From Microbacterium allomyrinae (GTDB lineage: Bacteria; Actinomycetota; Actinomycetes; Actinomycetales; Microbacteriaceae): a stretch of 64,000 nt of DNA. Position 1 is the stretch's first letter. Every line of letters starts with the position of its first letter. The translations under genes and the position numbers were made by a program. The notes beneath the pieces were generated by a model. That model had not been told where the DNA came from. It did no database searches and was given only the letters and a program-made list of their open reading frames with translations. The stretch lies in contig NZ_JAGTTN010000005.1 in NCBI RefSeq assembly GCF_020682705.1, forward strand, positions 225,920-289,919. Reading direction: 5' to 3'. Below are positions 36,295-45,614 of the stretch, one piece after another.

Positions 36295-36696
36295 GTGATC
36301 ACGTTCTTCATCCGCGCCCTGATCTTCGTCGCGTCGGCGGCGCTCGGCCTCATCGTCGCCAACCTGATCCTGCCGGGCTTCTACCTGCACTGGGACGACT
36401 GGTGGGGGATCGTGCTCGCCGTCGTCATCTTCGCCGTGCTGCAGAGCATTCTCGCGCCCTGGCTGCTCAAGGTGACGCGACGCCACGCGAATGCGCTCAT
36501 CGGCGGTATCGGGCTCATCTCGACGTTCGTCGCACTGCTGATCGCCGTCCTCATCCCGGCGGCCGGCATCGGCATCGACGGTCCCCTCGCGTGGATCCTC
36601 GGCACGCTCGTGGTGTGGCTCGTGACGGCGCTCGCGACCTGGCTGCTGCCACCGCTCTTCATCAAGAAGCGGGTGCAGGAGCGCCGAGGTTCGTAA
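36295..36696 (+). CDS. Phage-holin-4-type (YvlD-like) small membrane protein
   Basis: 133 residues with four hydrophobic helices (MITFFIRALIFVASAALGLI, WGIVLAVVIFAVLQSILAPW and two later). It resembles the PF04020 family, named after holins but mostly chromosomal proteins of unknown function. No lysin gene or phage context is present, so a lysis role is unlikely. It sits between prfA and the convergent cysE. Confidence 0.75.
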   Translation: MITFFIRALIFVASAALGLIVANLILPGFYLHWDDWWGIVLAVVIFAVLQSILAPWLLKVTRRHANALIGGIGLISTFVALLIAVLIPAAGIGIDGPLAWILGTLVVWLVTALATWLLPPLFIKKRVQERRGS

Positions 36697-36734
36697 TCGT
36701 GACGGATGCCGCAGCATTCGTCACTCGTCGAGCG

Positions 36735-36826
36735 GAGGTTTCGATACGGCTCGTTCCTCGCCTACTCAACCTTGACCCGGTTCGCATCAACGCGGGCTTC
36801 GCTCGCATTGATGCGAACCGCGTCAA
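36735..36826. repeat. REP-like palindromic element and bidirectional hairpin
   Basis: Between the convergent holin-like and cysE genes is a GGTTTCGATACGGCTCG... stretch of the kind often seen dispersed between Microbacteriaceae genes. It is followed by a strong hairpin: GGTTCGCATCAA (36779-36790) with TTGATGCGAACC (36808-36819), extended by TTGAC/GTCAA (36772-36776, 36822-36826). The right arm reaches into the cysE stop codon (36823-36825). It probably terminates both transcripts. Confidence 0.65.
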
Positions 36827-37404
36827 ATGTGGTACTCGGGCGTCGTGAGTAGAGCGCGGGTCTCTTCGCCGGTGCGGCGGGCACGAGGCTTCGCGGGGAC
36901 GCCGACGAGAACGCTGTCGGCGGGGGCATCCCTGGTCACCACGGCATTCGCGCCGACCACCGAGCCCGCACCGATTCGGATCGGGCCGAGGATCTTGGCC
37001 CCCGCGCCGACGGCGACGCCGTCCTCGATCGTCGGATGCCGCTTCCCGCCTTCGCGCTGACGACCGCCGAGGGTGACCCCGTGGTAGAGCATGACGTCGT
37101 CGCCCACCTCGGCGGTCTCGCCGATCACCACGCCCATGCCGTGGTCGATGAAGAATCGACGACCGATCGTGGCGCCCGGATGGATCTCGATGCCGGTGAT
37201 CCAGCGGGTGATCTGCGACCCGGCACGGGCGATGAAGCGTACGCGGCGCACCCACAGCGCGTGCCAGACGCGATGCGCCCAGATCGCGTGAATGCCGGGG
37301 TACAGCACGGCGATCTCGATGCCGCTGCGAGCGGCGGGGTCGCGGAGCTTCGCCGCGGCGATGTCCTCGCGCACGCGGGCGATCACGCCGATCCGCTCGC
37401 TCAC
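36823..37404 (-). CDS. cysE: Serine O-acetyltransferase
   Basis: 193 residues, the short form with a brief helical start and the left-handed beta-helix: [60 protein letters not shown]. It makes O-acetylserine from serine and acetyl-CoA. The protein ends in isoleucine (EYHI), as required for the CysE tail to plug the CysK active site in the cysteine synthase complex. The GTG start overlaps the stop of cysK (GTGA), so the partners are co-translated. Confidence 0.96.
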   Translation of the reverse strand: MSERIGVIARVREDIAAAKLRDPAARSGIEIAVLYPGIHAIWAHRVWHALWVRRVRFIARAGSQITRWITGIEIHPGATIGRRFFIDHGMGVVIGETAEVGDDVMLYHGVTLGGRQREGGKRHPTIEDGVAVGAGAKILGPIRIGAGSVVGANAVVTRDAPADSVLVGVPAKPRARRTGEETRALLTTPEYHI

Positions 37405-38366
37405 TTCTGAACCACGCTCTCGTCGGCGGCGGGCTCGCGCAGGTGCGCGTAGAGGGCTGTGGACAGGTAGCGCTCGCCCGAGTCGGGCACGATCACGACG
37501 ATGCGCTTGCCGGCGGCTTCGGGGCGCGCGGCCACCTCCAGCGCGGCCCACACCGCGGCGCCCGCCGACATTCCGGCGAGGATGCCCTCGCGGGTGGCGA
37601 GTTCTCGGGCCACGCGGATCGCGTCGTCGAACTCGACGTCGAAGATCTCGTCGATGACCGAGCGATCGAGCACATCCGGCACGAAGTTCGGGCCGATTCC
37701 CTGGATGCGATGACCGCCGGCGCGGCCCTCGGAGAGCATGGGGGAGTCCTTGGGCTCGACCACCACGATCTTCACATCGGGGTTGCGCTGCTTCAGCACC
37801 TGTCCGACGCCGGTGATGGTGCCGCCCGTGCCGGAGCCTGCGACGAAGTAGTCGACGTGCCCGTCGGTGTCGCGCCAGATCTCCTCGGCGGTGGTCGTGC
37901 GGTGTATCGCCGCATTCGCCTCGTGCTCGAACTGACGGGCGAGGATCGCGCCGGGCGTCTCTTCGACGATGCGCTTCGCCGCCTCGACGGCCTCTGTCAT
38001 CCCCTTGTACGGATCGGTGAGGACCAGTTCGGCTCCGTACGCCTTCAGCAGCGTCCGGCGCTCCTTCGACATCGAGGCCGGCATCGTGAGGATCACGCGG
38101 TAGCCGCGCGCGGCACCGATGAGCGCGAGGGCGATGCCGGTGTTGCCGCTCGTGGACTCGACGATCGTGCCCCCGGGGGGCAGCTCGCCCGCCGCCTCCG
38201 CGGCATCCACGAGCGCGTAGCCGAGCCGGTCCTTGACGCTCGAGCCCGGATTGTAGAACTCCAGCTTGGCGAGAACCTCCGCCCCGACTCCCTCGGTGAT
38301 GGTGTTCAACCGCACCAGAGGGGTGTCGCCGAACGCGGTGGTGATGTCGGGATGGATGCCGGGCAC
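37401..38366 (-). CDS. cysK: Cysteine synthase A, copy adjacent to cysE
   Basis: 321 residues of PLP-dependent O-acetylserine sulfhydrylase. Lys45 in [11 protein letters not shown] binds [28 protein letters not shown] and the C-terminal [10 protein letters not shown] are conserved. It makes cysteine from O-acetylserine and sulfide. It is coupled to cysE and separated from a second, very similar cysK by 113 bases with a terminator between them. Its own promoter must lie in 38367-38424; none is obvious there. Confidence 0.96.
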   Translation of the reverse strand: MPGIHPDITTAFGDTPLVRLNTITEGVGAEVLAKLEFYNPGSSVKDRLGYALVDAAEAAGELPPGGTIVESTSGNTGIALALIGAARGYRVILTMPASMSKERRTLLKAYGAELVLTDPYKGMTEAVEAAKRIVEETPGAILARQFEHEANAAIHRTTTAEEIWRDTDGHVDYFVAGSGTGGTITGVGQVLKQRNPDVKIVVVEPKDSPMLSEGRAGGHRIQGIGPNFVPDVLDRSVIDEIFDVEFDDAIRVARELATREGILAGMSAGAAVWAALEVAARPEAAGKRIVVIVPDSGERYLSTALYAHLREPAADESVVQK

Positions 38367-38424
38367 GAATGCTCCCTCGGTTCAGACGGTGCGCGATGCG
38401 GACCACAGGAGTGCGGATCGCGCG

Positions 38425-38472
38425 AAAAACGACGGCGCGACGGCGCCCGAACGGGTCGTCGTCGCGCCGTCG
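38425..38472 (-). terminator. Intrinsic terminator between the two cysK genes
   Basis: A 13-bp stem (38430-38442 with 38460-38472), read on the minus strand, is followed by TTTTT (complement of 38429-38425). It is a textbook terminator just past the upstream cysK stop. Confidence 0.88.
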
Positions 38473-38479
38473 TCGTGGG

Positions 38480-39418
38480 TCAATCTTCGCGCAGATCCTC
38501 GAACAGTGCAGTCGACAGGTAGCGCTCACCGGTGTCTGGGGTGACGACGACGATCTTCTTGCCGGCGTTCTCGGGGCGTGCGGCCACCTGGAGGGCCGCC
38601 CACACGGCGGCGCCGCTCGAGATGCCGACGAGCACGCCCTCCTTCGCGGCGAGGTCGCGCGCGGTCGACAGGGCGTCCTCGAACTCGACGGTGACGACCT
38701 CGTCGTACACGGTCGTGTCGAGGATCGGCGGGACGAAGTTCGGGCCGATGCCCTGGATCTTCGCCGGGCCGGCGGTGCCGGTCGACAGCAGGGGCGACGC
38801 GCTCGGCTCGACCGCCACGACGCGAACACCGGGCTTGCGCTCCTTGAGTACCTGTCCGACGCCCGTGATGGTGCCGCCGGTGCCGACGCCGGCGACGAAG
38901 ATGTCGACCTCGCCGTCGGTGTCGCGCCAGATCTCTTCGGCGGTGGTCTTGCGGTGGATCTCGCGGTTCGCCTCGTTCTCGAACTGCTTCGCGAGAATCG
39001 CGCCCGGGGTCTCGGAGACGATGCGCGCGGCCTCGGCCACCGCCGCCTTCATGCCGCCGGCGGGATCGGTGAGCACGAGGGTCGCACCGAAGGCCTTCAG
39101 CAGCAGGCGGCGCTCGACCGACATCGAGGACGGCATCGTCAGGATGACGTTGTAGCCGCGTGCTGCGCCGACGAGCGCGAGCGCGATGCCGGTGTTGCCG
39201 CTCGTGCCTTCGACGATGGTTCCGCCCGGCTGCAGCGCGCCAGACGCCTCTGCGGCGTCGACGATCGCGATTCCGAGGCGGTCCTTGACGCTCGAACCGG
39301 GGTTGTAGAACTCGAGCTTCGCGAACACCTCGGCGCCGACGCCTTCGGTGACGCGATTCAGACGCACCAGGGGGGTGTTTCCGAAAGCAGCGGTGATATC
39401 GGGGTAAATGCCGGGCAT
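38480..39418 (-). CDS. cysK: Cysteine synthase A, second paralogue
   Basis: 312 residues, closely similar along its whole length to the neighbouring cysK (for example [20 protein letters not shown] against [20 protein letters not shown]). PLP Lys45, [25 protein letters not shown] and [10 protein letters not shown] are intact, so it should be active. It ends RED, without the neighbour's ~9-residue tail. It has its own terminator, so expression can differ from the cysK-cysE pair. The differing residue after GTIVE (G here, S in the paralogue) lies beside the substrate loop. Confidence 0.95.
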   Translation of the reverse strand: MPGIYPDITAAFGNTPLVRLNRVTEGVGAEVFAKLEFYNPGSSVKDRLGIAIVDAAEASGALQPGGTIVEGTSGNTGIALALVGAARGYNVILTMPSSMSVERRLLLKAFGATLVLTDPAGGMKAAVAEAARIVSETPGAILAKQFENEANREIHRKTTAEEIWRDTDGEVDIFVAGVGTGGTITGVGQVLKERKPGVRVVAVEPSASPLLSTGTAGPAKIQGIGPNFVPPILDTTVYDEVVTVEFEDALSTARDLAAKEGVLVGISSGAAVWAALQVAARPENAGKKIVVVTPDTGERYLSTALFEDLRED

Positions 39419-39547
39419 GTACAGGCCTTTCGCGCGGGTTCTGCGTTTGCGGGCACCAGCCTAAGGGGAGCGTTTCGCTCTGAGTCCTTGTGTGACGAAC
39501 GGCGTCCCTCGGGCGGATACCCTGCCGGGTCTAGGCTGGACGCGCTC

Positions 39548-40426
39548 ATGGCCTCACCCGACGATTCCCCCGCCCTCTCGATCGCGCTCCGGCGCGCCGT
39601 CGAACGCCTCGCCGACGCCGGCGTACCCGATCCCGTCGTGGACGCGGAACTGCTCACGGCGTTCGTGCTCGACACCGGTCGCGGGGGCGCGCAGGCCGCC
39701 GCGCTCCGCGGCGAGTCCCTCAGCGCGGACGATGCGCGACGGCTCGACGACCTCGTCGCGCGGCGCGCGACACGCGAGCCGCTTCAGCACATCACGGGTC
39801 TTGCACCCTTCCGTCATCTCGAGCTGAAGGTCGGACCCGGCGTGTTCGTCCCGCGCCCCGAGACCGAGATGGTCGCGCAGCTGGCCATCGACGCGCTGCG
39901 GGCCGCGGCATCCGCATCTCCCGTCGCGGTGGATCTGGGCACCGGAAGCGGGGCGATCGCCCTCGCGATGGCCACCGAGGTGCCCCACGCTCGCGTGTTC
40001 GCCGCAGAGAACTCGGTCGATGCGTTCGTGTGGACCAAGGAGAACTTCGACAAGGTCGGCGCCGACAACGCCACGCTCGCGTTCATCGATCTCGAGCACG
40101 CGTTCGGTGAGCTCGACGGCACGGTCTCGGTCGTCGCATCCAACCCCCCGTATGTGCCGGATGCCGCGATCCCGCGCGATCCGGAGGTGCGGTTCTTCGA
40201 TCCGCCTGCTGCTCTGTACGGGGGAGCGGACGGCCTCGACGTGGTGCGGATCCTGAGCGGCGTGGGGCTGCGCCTCGCGCACCCCGGGGGGACGATCGTG
40301 ATCGAGCACGGCGAATGGCAGGGCGGCGCGATCCGCGAGATCCTGACCGCGGACGGCTGGCGCGCGGCAGCGACGCACCCCGACCTGACCATGCGCGACC
40401 GTGCGACCACGGCACTGCGGCCATAA
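39548..40426 (+). CDS. prmC: Release factor glutamine methyltransferase
   Basis: 292 residues. It methylates the GGQ glutamine of release factors RF1 and RF2. The N-terminal helical RF-binding domain leads to REPLQHITG, then VAVDLGTGSGAIALAMA for SAM and the catalytic Asn199-Pro-Pro-Tyr in VVASNPPYVPD. A TAGGCT -10 at 39532-39537 ends ten bases before the ATG. It begins the conserved prmC-tsaC-wecA-atp run and is parted from prfA by the cys and holin-like genes. Confidence 0.96.
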   Translation: MASPDDSPALSIALRRAVERLADAGVPDPVVDAELLTAFVLDTGRGGAQAAALRGESLSADDARRLDDLVARRATREPLQHITGLAPFRHLELKVGPGVFVPRPETEMVAQLAIDALRAAASASPVAVDLGTGSGAIALAMATEVPHARVFAAENSVDAFVWTKENFDKVGADNATLAFIDLEHAFGELDGTVSVVASNPPYVPDAAIPRDPEVRFFDPPAALYGGADGLDVVRILSGVGLRLAHPGGTIVIEHGEWQGGAIREILTADGWRAAATHPDLTMRDRATTALRP

Positions 40427-40490
40427 CCCCGAGCGCCGTCGGCGGCGGACGGCTGTCGCCACGCGCCGCGAACGCACAGGGCGCCCCAAC

Positions 40491-40496
40491 TAGACT
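40491..40496 (+). promoter_or_regulatory. -10 box of tsaC
   Basis: TAGACT lies ten bases before the ATG; no Shine-Dalgarno is visible. Confidence 0.5.
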
Positions 40497-40506
40497 TGCG
40501 GGCGAT

Positions 40507-41238
40507 ATGTCCCCCATCTTCGACTGCCGTGACGAAGCGCAGCTGCTCACCGGCATGCGCCAGGCGCGCCAGGCCATCGGTCGCGGCGAGCTCGTCGTGA
40601 TCCCCACCGACACCGTGTACGGCGTCGCTGCCGATGCCTTCGACGCGAAGGCCGTCGAGCGGCTCCTCACTGCGAAGGGCCGGGGACGCCAGTCGCCGCC
40701 GCCGGTGCTGGTCGCCGGTCTCACCACGCTGCGCGCGCTCGTGGCCGAGGTGCCCGAGCCGGTCGAACGGCTCGTCGAGGCGTTCTGGCCGGGGGGCCTC
40801 ACCATCGTGCTCCCCGCGCAGCCGTCCCTGTCGTGGGACCTCGGCGACACCCGCGGCACCGTCGCCGTTCGGATGCCCGCGCACCGCATCGCCCTCGAGC
40901 TCCTGGAAGAGACCGGCCCCCTCGCCGTCTCGAGCGCCAACCTCACCGGGATGGCCGCGGGCATCAGCGCGGAAGACGCGCAGAGCATGCTGCAGGACAG
41001 CGTCACCGTGTACCTCAGCGACGGTCCCTCGGCGACGGGCATCGCCTCCACGATCATCGACGCCACGAGTCTCGTCGGCGGCGACCAGCCGCTGGTGCGC
41101 GTCCTTCGCGAGGGCGCGGTCGACCGTGCCCGGCTGCGCGAGGTACTCGGCGACCTGCTCGAGCCCGACCCCGGTACGGAGCCCCCTGAGTCCGCCGCAC
41201 CGGAGCCGGACTCGGCGACGGAGCCGGGAAGCCCGTGA
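40507..41238 (+). CDS. tsaC: L-threonylcarbamoyladenylate synthase (TsaC/Sua5)
   Basis: 243 residues of the YrdC/Sua5 fold. It makes threonylcarbamoyl-AMP from threonine, bicarbonate and ATP for the t6A37 modification of ANN-reading tRNAs. VVIPTDTVYGVAADAFD, EAFWPGGLTIVLPA, TVAVRMPAH and GPLAVSSANLTG are signature segments. The tail after about residue 220 is Pro/Glu-rich; the full Sua5 domain of longer forms is absent. The stop overlaps the wecA GTG (GTGA). Confidence 0.95.
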   Translation: MSPIFDCRDEAQLLTGMRQARQAIGRGELVVIPTDTVYGVAADAFDAKAVERLLTAKGRGRQSPPPVLVAGLTTLRALVAEVPEPVERLVEAFWPGGLTIVLPAQPSLSWDLGDTRGTVAVRMPAHRIALELLEETGPLAVSSANLTGMAAGISAEDAQSMLQDSVTVYLSDGPSATGIASTIIDATSLVGGDQPLVRVLREGAVDRARLREVLGDLLEPDPGTEPPESAAPEPDSATEPGSP

Positions 41239-42419
41239 AGCAGTACGTCTTCACCATCCTGCTGACGGCAGGCCTCACCTTCGTCCTCGCCTGGGCGGTG
41301 TGGCGGCTGAGCCTCAAGTACAAGCTGTATCCGGGCATCCGCGAGCGCGACGTCCACAAGACGCCCACCCCGCGGCTCGGCGGTGTCGCCATGTTCCTCG
41401 GCGTGCTGGCGGCATTCGCCGTCTCGGCGCAGCATCCGTTCTTCTCGATCGTGTGGGCGGACCCTCAGCAGATCTACGCACTGCTCGGCGCCACGGCCCT
41501 GATCGTGGTGGTCGGCGTGCTCGATGACCTGTGGGACCTCGACTGGATGATCAAGCTCGGCGCGCAGTTCCTCGCCGCCGGCGTGATCGCCTGGTTCGGC
41601 GATCTGCAGATCTACGCGCTGCCCATCGGCGGTCTCGCCGTCGGGTCGAGCTGGGTCAGCTTCACGTTGACGGTCTTCGCGATCGTCGTCGTCATGAACG
41701 CCGTCAACTTCATCGACGGTCTCGACGGTCTCGTCGCCGGCGTCTGCCTCATCGCGAACTCCGTCTTCTTCGCGTATTCCTACATGCTGGTGCGCGACCA
41801 GGGCGAGAGCAGCTTCTTCAACCTCGCCTCGTTCATCGCCGCCGTGCTGATCGGCGCATGCGTGGGCTTCCTGCCGCTCAACTGGAGCCCCGCGCGGCTT
41901 TTCATGGGCGACTCCGGTGCCCTGATGCTGGGACTGCTCATGGCCTGCTCGGCGATCGCGGTGACGGGGAACATCAACCCCGCCATGATCGGCGACAACG
42001 ATGAGTTCGGCCGTTCGCAGCTCCTGGGTGCCTTCATCCCGATCCTCCTGCCGGTCGTGGTGGTTTTGCTGCCGCTGCTGGACTTCGGCCTCGCGGTCGT
42101 GCGCCGCATGAGCAAGGGCAAGTCCCCGTTCTCGCCCGACCGCAAGCACCTGCACCACCGCATGCTCGACATGGGGCACTCGGACCGAGATGCCGTGCTC
42201 ATCTTCTACGCATGGACAGCGCTGGTCAGCCTCTCGGTGCTGCTGATGTACATCGGCACCACGCTGGAGTGGCCGGGCGACTACCTGTTCGGCGTCTTCT
42301 ACGGCGTCCTCGGCGTCGCGGCGTGCCTCGTCGTCACCTTCCTTCCCTCGCGCCGGCGCTCGCACGCTGCCGCGGCCGACCGCGAACTCGCGCCCGCTCT
42401 GGAGAACACCGCCCGATGA
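41235..42419 (+). CDS. wecA: Undecaprenyl/decaprenyl-phosphate HexNAc-1-P transferase (MraY/WecA family)
   Basis: 394 residues with about 11 transmembrane helices. The blocks RERDVHKTPTPRLGGVAMF, VGVLDDLWDLDW, NAVNFIDGLDGLVAG and PDRKHLHHRMLDMGH are the catalytic loops of the polyprenyl-phosphate N-acetylhexosamine-1-phosphate transferases. It starts lipid-linked assembly of envelope glycans or arabinogalactan-like linkers at the membrane. The start overlaps tsaC and the stop overlaps the atpI-like gene (ATGA). Confidence 0.93.
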   Translation: MKQYVFTILLTAGLTFVLAWAVWRLSLKYKLYPGIRERDVHKTPTPRLGGVAMFLGVLAAFAVSAQHPFFSIVWADPQQIYALLGATALIVVVGVLDDLWDLDWMIKLGAQFLAAGVIAWFGDLQIYALPIGGLAVGSSWVSFTLTVFAIVVVMNAVNFIDGLDGLVAGVCLIANSVFFAYSYMLVRDQGESSFFNLASFIAAVLIGACVGFLPLNWSPARLFMGDSGALMLGLLMACSAIAVTGNINPAMIGDNDEFGRSQLLGAFIPILLPVVVVLLPLLDFGLAVVRRMSKGKSPFSPDRKHLHHRMLDMGHSDRDAVLIFYAWTALVSLSVLLMYIGTTLEWPGDYLFGVFYGVLGVAACLVVTFLPSRRRSHAAAADRELAPALENTAR

Positions 42420-42904
42420 GTCCCAGTCCTGTTTCCAGCACCCCGATCCTGCGCACCGTCCTGGTGTGGTCCGGCACGGTGACCGCCGCGCTCGCGGTCG
42501 TCGGCGCCATCGTGGGATATCTCGTCGCCGGCACGACGGGGATGTGGAGCGCGTTGGTCGGCGTGCTCGTGGCCGCCGTGTTCCTCGGAATCACCGGGGC
42601 GAGCATCCTCATCGCGAACCGGTGGTACGGCAACGACCTGTACGTGCCGGTCTTCTTCGGGATCGTGATGGGCGGCTGGATCCTGAAGTTCGTCGTGTTC
42701 ATCGTGATTCTGCTCCTGCTGCGCGGACAGCCGTGGATCGAGCCTGCGGTGTTCTTCGTCGCACTGGTGGCCAGTGTGCTCGCCTCGCTCGCCGTGGACG
42801 TCGTCGTGATGCTGCGCATGCGGGTGCCGCACGTGAGCGACGTGGAGCTTCCGACCGACCCGGATGCCGGGGATCGCACCGACGGGATGCCGCCGGCACC
42901 CTGA
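42416..42904 (+). CDS. atpI: AtpI-like membrane protein
   Basis: 162 residues with four transmembrane helices (VLVWSGTVTAALAVVGAIVG, GMWSALVGVLVAAVFLGITG, two further on). Its place directly before atpB and its size suit the weakly conserved ATP synthase subunit I, which helps c-ring assembly or magnesium supply. Sequence conservation in this family is low, so the call rests mostly on position. It overlaps the wecA stop. Confidence 0.7.
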   Translation: MSPSPVSSTPILRTVLVWSGTVTAALAVVGAIVGYLVAGTTGMWSALVGVLVAAVFLGITGASILIANRWYGNDLYVPVFFGIVMGGWILKFVVFIVILLLLRGQPWIEPAVFFVALVASVLASLAVDVVVMLRMRVPHVSDVELPTDPDAGDRTDGMPPAP

Positions 42905-42940
42905 ACTCCGTGTGCGGATTCAGGGACCTCACAAGTTTGA

Positions 42941-42946
42941 TAGGCT
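42941..42946 (+). promoter_or_regulatory. -10 box of the atp operon
   Basis: TAGGCT lies in the AtpI-AtpB gap; a weak GATTCA (42917-42922) stands 18 bases upstream. Transcription would begin near 42953. Confidence 0.5.
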
Positions 42947-42978
42947 GATTCCGCGCCCGCCGCTCGCCATGCGAGCAC

Positions 42979-43860
42979 TTGCGGAGTGACGCTCATCGAC
43001 CATCGTCGCAACGGTTCTCGACCGGTGCCCCGAAGCTGGAGCCAGCGCTGTTTACTCATGCTGCGACCCTGATCGCCCACAATGCCGCGGACGCTCCGCC
43101 GGAGTTCCACGGACCTTCGATCGATGAGTTCTTCCCGGAGATCCTCTTCAATCTGGCAGGCGTTCCGATCACTCGGATCCACCTGATCCAGTTCCTCGCC
43201 ACCATCGCCGTCGTGGTGATCTTCTGGCTCGGCACCCGGCGCATGCGCGTGGTGCCGGGGCGTTTCCAGAGCCTGGTGGAGATGGGCCTGGACTTCGTCC
43301 GGGTCAACATCGGCGAGGACCTGCTCGGCAAGAAGGACGCCCAGCGCTTCCTTCCCATCCTCACGACGATGTTCTTCATGATCTTGTTCATGAACATCAC
43401 GGGTGTCATCCCGTTCCTGAACATCGCCGGGACGAGCATCATCGCCGTCCCGCTGACGCTCGCGATCGTGAGCTACGTCACGTTCATCTACGCCGGCATC
43501 AAGAAGAGCCCGAAGAACTTCTTCAAGAACTCGCTCTTCCCGTCGGGTGTGCCGTGGCCGATCTACATCATCGTCACGCCGATCGAGCTCATCTCGACGT
43601 TCATCATCCGTCCGGTCACGCTGACCCTCCGACTGCTGATGAACATGATGGTCGGTCACCTCCTGCTGGTGCTGTTCTTCGCGGCTACCCAGTTCTTCAT
43701 CATCGACATGGGTGGATGGTGGTCGATCCTCGGCGCGGGCAGCCTCGCCTTCGGCTTCGTCTTCACCCTGTTCGAGATCCTCGTGGCCGTCCTCCAGGCC
43801 TACGTTTTCGCCCTTCTCACCGCGGTCTACATTCAGCTCGCGGTCGCCGAAGAGCACTGA
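42979..43860 (+). CDS. atpB: ATP synthase Fo subunit a
   Basis: 293 residues from the first possible start (TTG 42979). Five to six membrane helices are present, with the proton-channel arginine in RPVTLTLRLLMNMMVGHLLL and the C-terminal VLQAYVFALLTAVYIQLAVA. No in-frame ATG or GTG precedes the conserved EFHGPSIDEFFPEILF. The choices are TTG 42979 without a good ribosome site, or CTG 43048 (LFTHAATLIAHNAADAPPEF), which has GGAG six bases before it. Either gives an unusual start. It opens the eight-gene ATP synthase operon proper. Confidence 0.93.
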   Translation: MRSDAHRPSSQRFSTGAPKLEPALFTHAATLIAHNAADAPPEFHGPSIDEFFPEILFNLAGVPITRIHLIQFLATIAVVVIFWLGTRRMRVVPGRFQSLVEMGLDFVRVNIGEDLLGKKDAQRFLPILTTMFFMILFMNITGVIPFLNIAGTSIIAVPLTLAIVSYVTFIYAGIKKSPKNFFKNSLFPSGVPWPIYIIVTPIELISTFIIRPVTLTLRLLMNMMVGHLLLVLFFAATQFFIIDMGGWWSILGAGSLAFGFVFTLFEILVAVLQAYVFALLTAVYIQLAVAEEH

Positions 43861-43882
43861 TACGGGACGGCCCTGCACCTGA

Positions 43883-44158
<276 letters not shown>

Positions 44159-44186
44159 TCGCCACCCTCTCGTCTAAGGAGACAGG

Positions 44187-44750
44187 ATGCTGAACGCTCT
44201 TGTCACGTACGCCGCAGAAGAGGGCGCAGAAGCGCACAACCCTCTACTGCCCGCTTGGTACGACATCATCTGGTCGTCGGTGTGCTTCATCGTCATCCTC
44301 GTCATCTTCTGGAAGGTCGCCCTTCCCAAGATGAAGAAGCTGCTCGATGAGCGCTCCGCCGCGATCGAAGGCAACATCGCCAAGGCCGACGAGGCCCAGC
44401 GAAAGGCCGAAGCGGCGCTCGAGGAGTACACCGCTCAGCTCGCCGAAGCCCGCAAGGAAGCCGGTGAGATCCGCGACGCCGCCCGTGAGGACGGCAAGAA
44501 GATCGTCGCCGAGGCCAAGGACTCCGCCACCGCGGAAGCCACTCGTCTCACCGCGACGGCTCATTCACAGATCGAAGCCGAGCGCCAGACCGCGCTCGTG
44601 TCGCTGCGCAGTGAGGTGGGCACTCTCGCCCTCGACCTCGCCGGCGGCGTGATCGGCGAGACGCTGTCCGACGACAAGAAGGCCCAGGCCGTCGTCGATC
44701 GCTTCCTCGCCGAGCTCGAGGCATCCGAGGCAGAGAAGGCGTCGAAGTAA
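44187..44750 (+). CDS. atpF: ATP synthase Fo subunit b
   Basis: 187 residues: a membrane helix (WYDIIWSSVCFIVILVIFWK) and a long charged coiled coil forming the peripheral stalk. It is separate from delta, unlike the AtpF-AtpH arrangement of mycobacteria. The stop overlaps the atpH start (TAATG). Confidence 0.96.
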   Translation: MLNALVTYAAEEGAEAHNPLLPAWYDIIWSSVCFIVILVIFWKVALPKMKKLLDERSAAIEGNIAKADEAQRKAEAALEEYTAQLAEARKEAGEIRDAAREDGKKIVAEAKDSATAEATRLTATAHSQIEAERQTALVSLRSEVGTLALDLAGGVIGETLSDDKKAQAVVDRFLAELEASEAEKASK

Positions 44751-45541
44751 TGGGCAGCGCGACCACTCAGGCAGTGGCGGCGACGACGAAGGCGCTCGAC
44801 GCCGCGTCGGGCGTCGACCTCGACGTGGCCGGCGAGCTCTTCGCCGCGGCGCGCGCCGTGGGCGACTCGTCGCAGCTGAGCGGCGCGCTCGCCGACTCCG
44901 CGGCGCCCGTCGAGGCTCGCCGGCAGGTCGTCGCGGCCGTGTTCGGCACGGCGGTGAAGCCGGCGACCGCGTCGCTGCTCACGACCGTCGTCGAGCAGCG
45001 CTGGTCCTCGGCTTCGGACCTCATCGACGGCATCGAAGAGCTCGCGGTCCGTGCTGCCGCGGTGGCCGAGCCGGCCGCCGATGTCGAAGAGGAGCTGTTC
45101 CGCTTCTCGCGCACGGTGGCCGAGAATTCCGAGCTCGAACTCGCGCTCGGCAGCAGACTCGGAGATGCCTCGGCCAAGGGCACGCTCGTTCGCACGCTGC
45201 TCGACGGCCGCGCGAGTGCCGCAACGGTGCTCATCGCGGCATCGCTCGCACAGCAGCCTCGCGAGCGCCGCATTCGTCAGCTGCTCTCGCGGGCGACGCG
45301 GCTGGTCGCAGATCAGCGCGGCCGCACGGTCGCGACGGTCTTCGCGGCGTCCCCGCTGAGTTCCGCGCAGGTCGACCGTCTGGCCTCTGCGCTGTCGCAG
45401 CGCTACGGCGCTCAGGTATCGCTGAACACCGTCGTCGATCCGACGGTGGTCGGCGGTCTCCGCGTGCAGATCGCGGACGACGTGATCGACGCGAGCGTAT
45501 CGTCGCGGCTGGCGGACCTCCGTCAGCGGCTGGCCGGCTAG
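44750..45541 (+). CDS. atpH: ATP synthase F1 subunit delta
   Basis: 263 residues, longer than the ~180 of most bacteria but normal for actinobacteria. The C-terminal LSSAQVDRLASALSQRYGAQ and VDPTVVGGLRVQIADDVIDA are typical OSCP/delta segments. It caps F1 and holds the b stalk. Confidence 0.95.
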   Translation: MGSATTQAVAATTKALDAASGVDLDVAGELFAAARAVGDSSQLSGALADSAAPVEARRQVVAAVFGTAVKPATASLLTTVVEQRWSSASDLIDGIEELAVRAAAVAEPAADVEEELFRFSRTVAENSELELALGSRLGDASAKGTLVRTLLDGRASAATVLIAASLAQQPRERRIRQLLSRATRLVADQRGRTVATVFAASPLSSAQVDRLASALSQRYGAQVSLNTVVDPTVVGGLRVQIADDVIDASVSSRLADLRQRLAG

Positions 45542-45614
45542 CACAGACTTCCCGCCACCGGCGGAGATCTCGGGGCCTCGCCCCACACACGAACTTTGAA
45601 ACAAAGGGAAGACA

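Noticed and set aside
36295..36696. Holin-like gene as a sign of prophage
   Set aside because: No lysin, integrase, tail or capsid genes nearby, and the family is mostly chromosomal.
37401..39418. Second cysK as a cystathionine beta-synthase
   Set aside because: It lacks CBS regulatory domains and is nearly the same as the cysK coupled to cysE.
44187..45541. Fused b-delta subunit as in mycobacteria
   Set aside because: A stop codon separates atpF and atpH with a TAATG overlap; the two are separate proteins.
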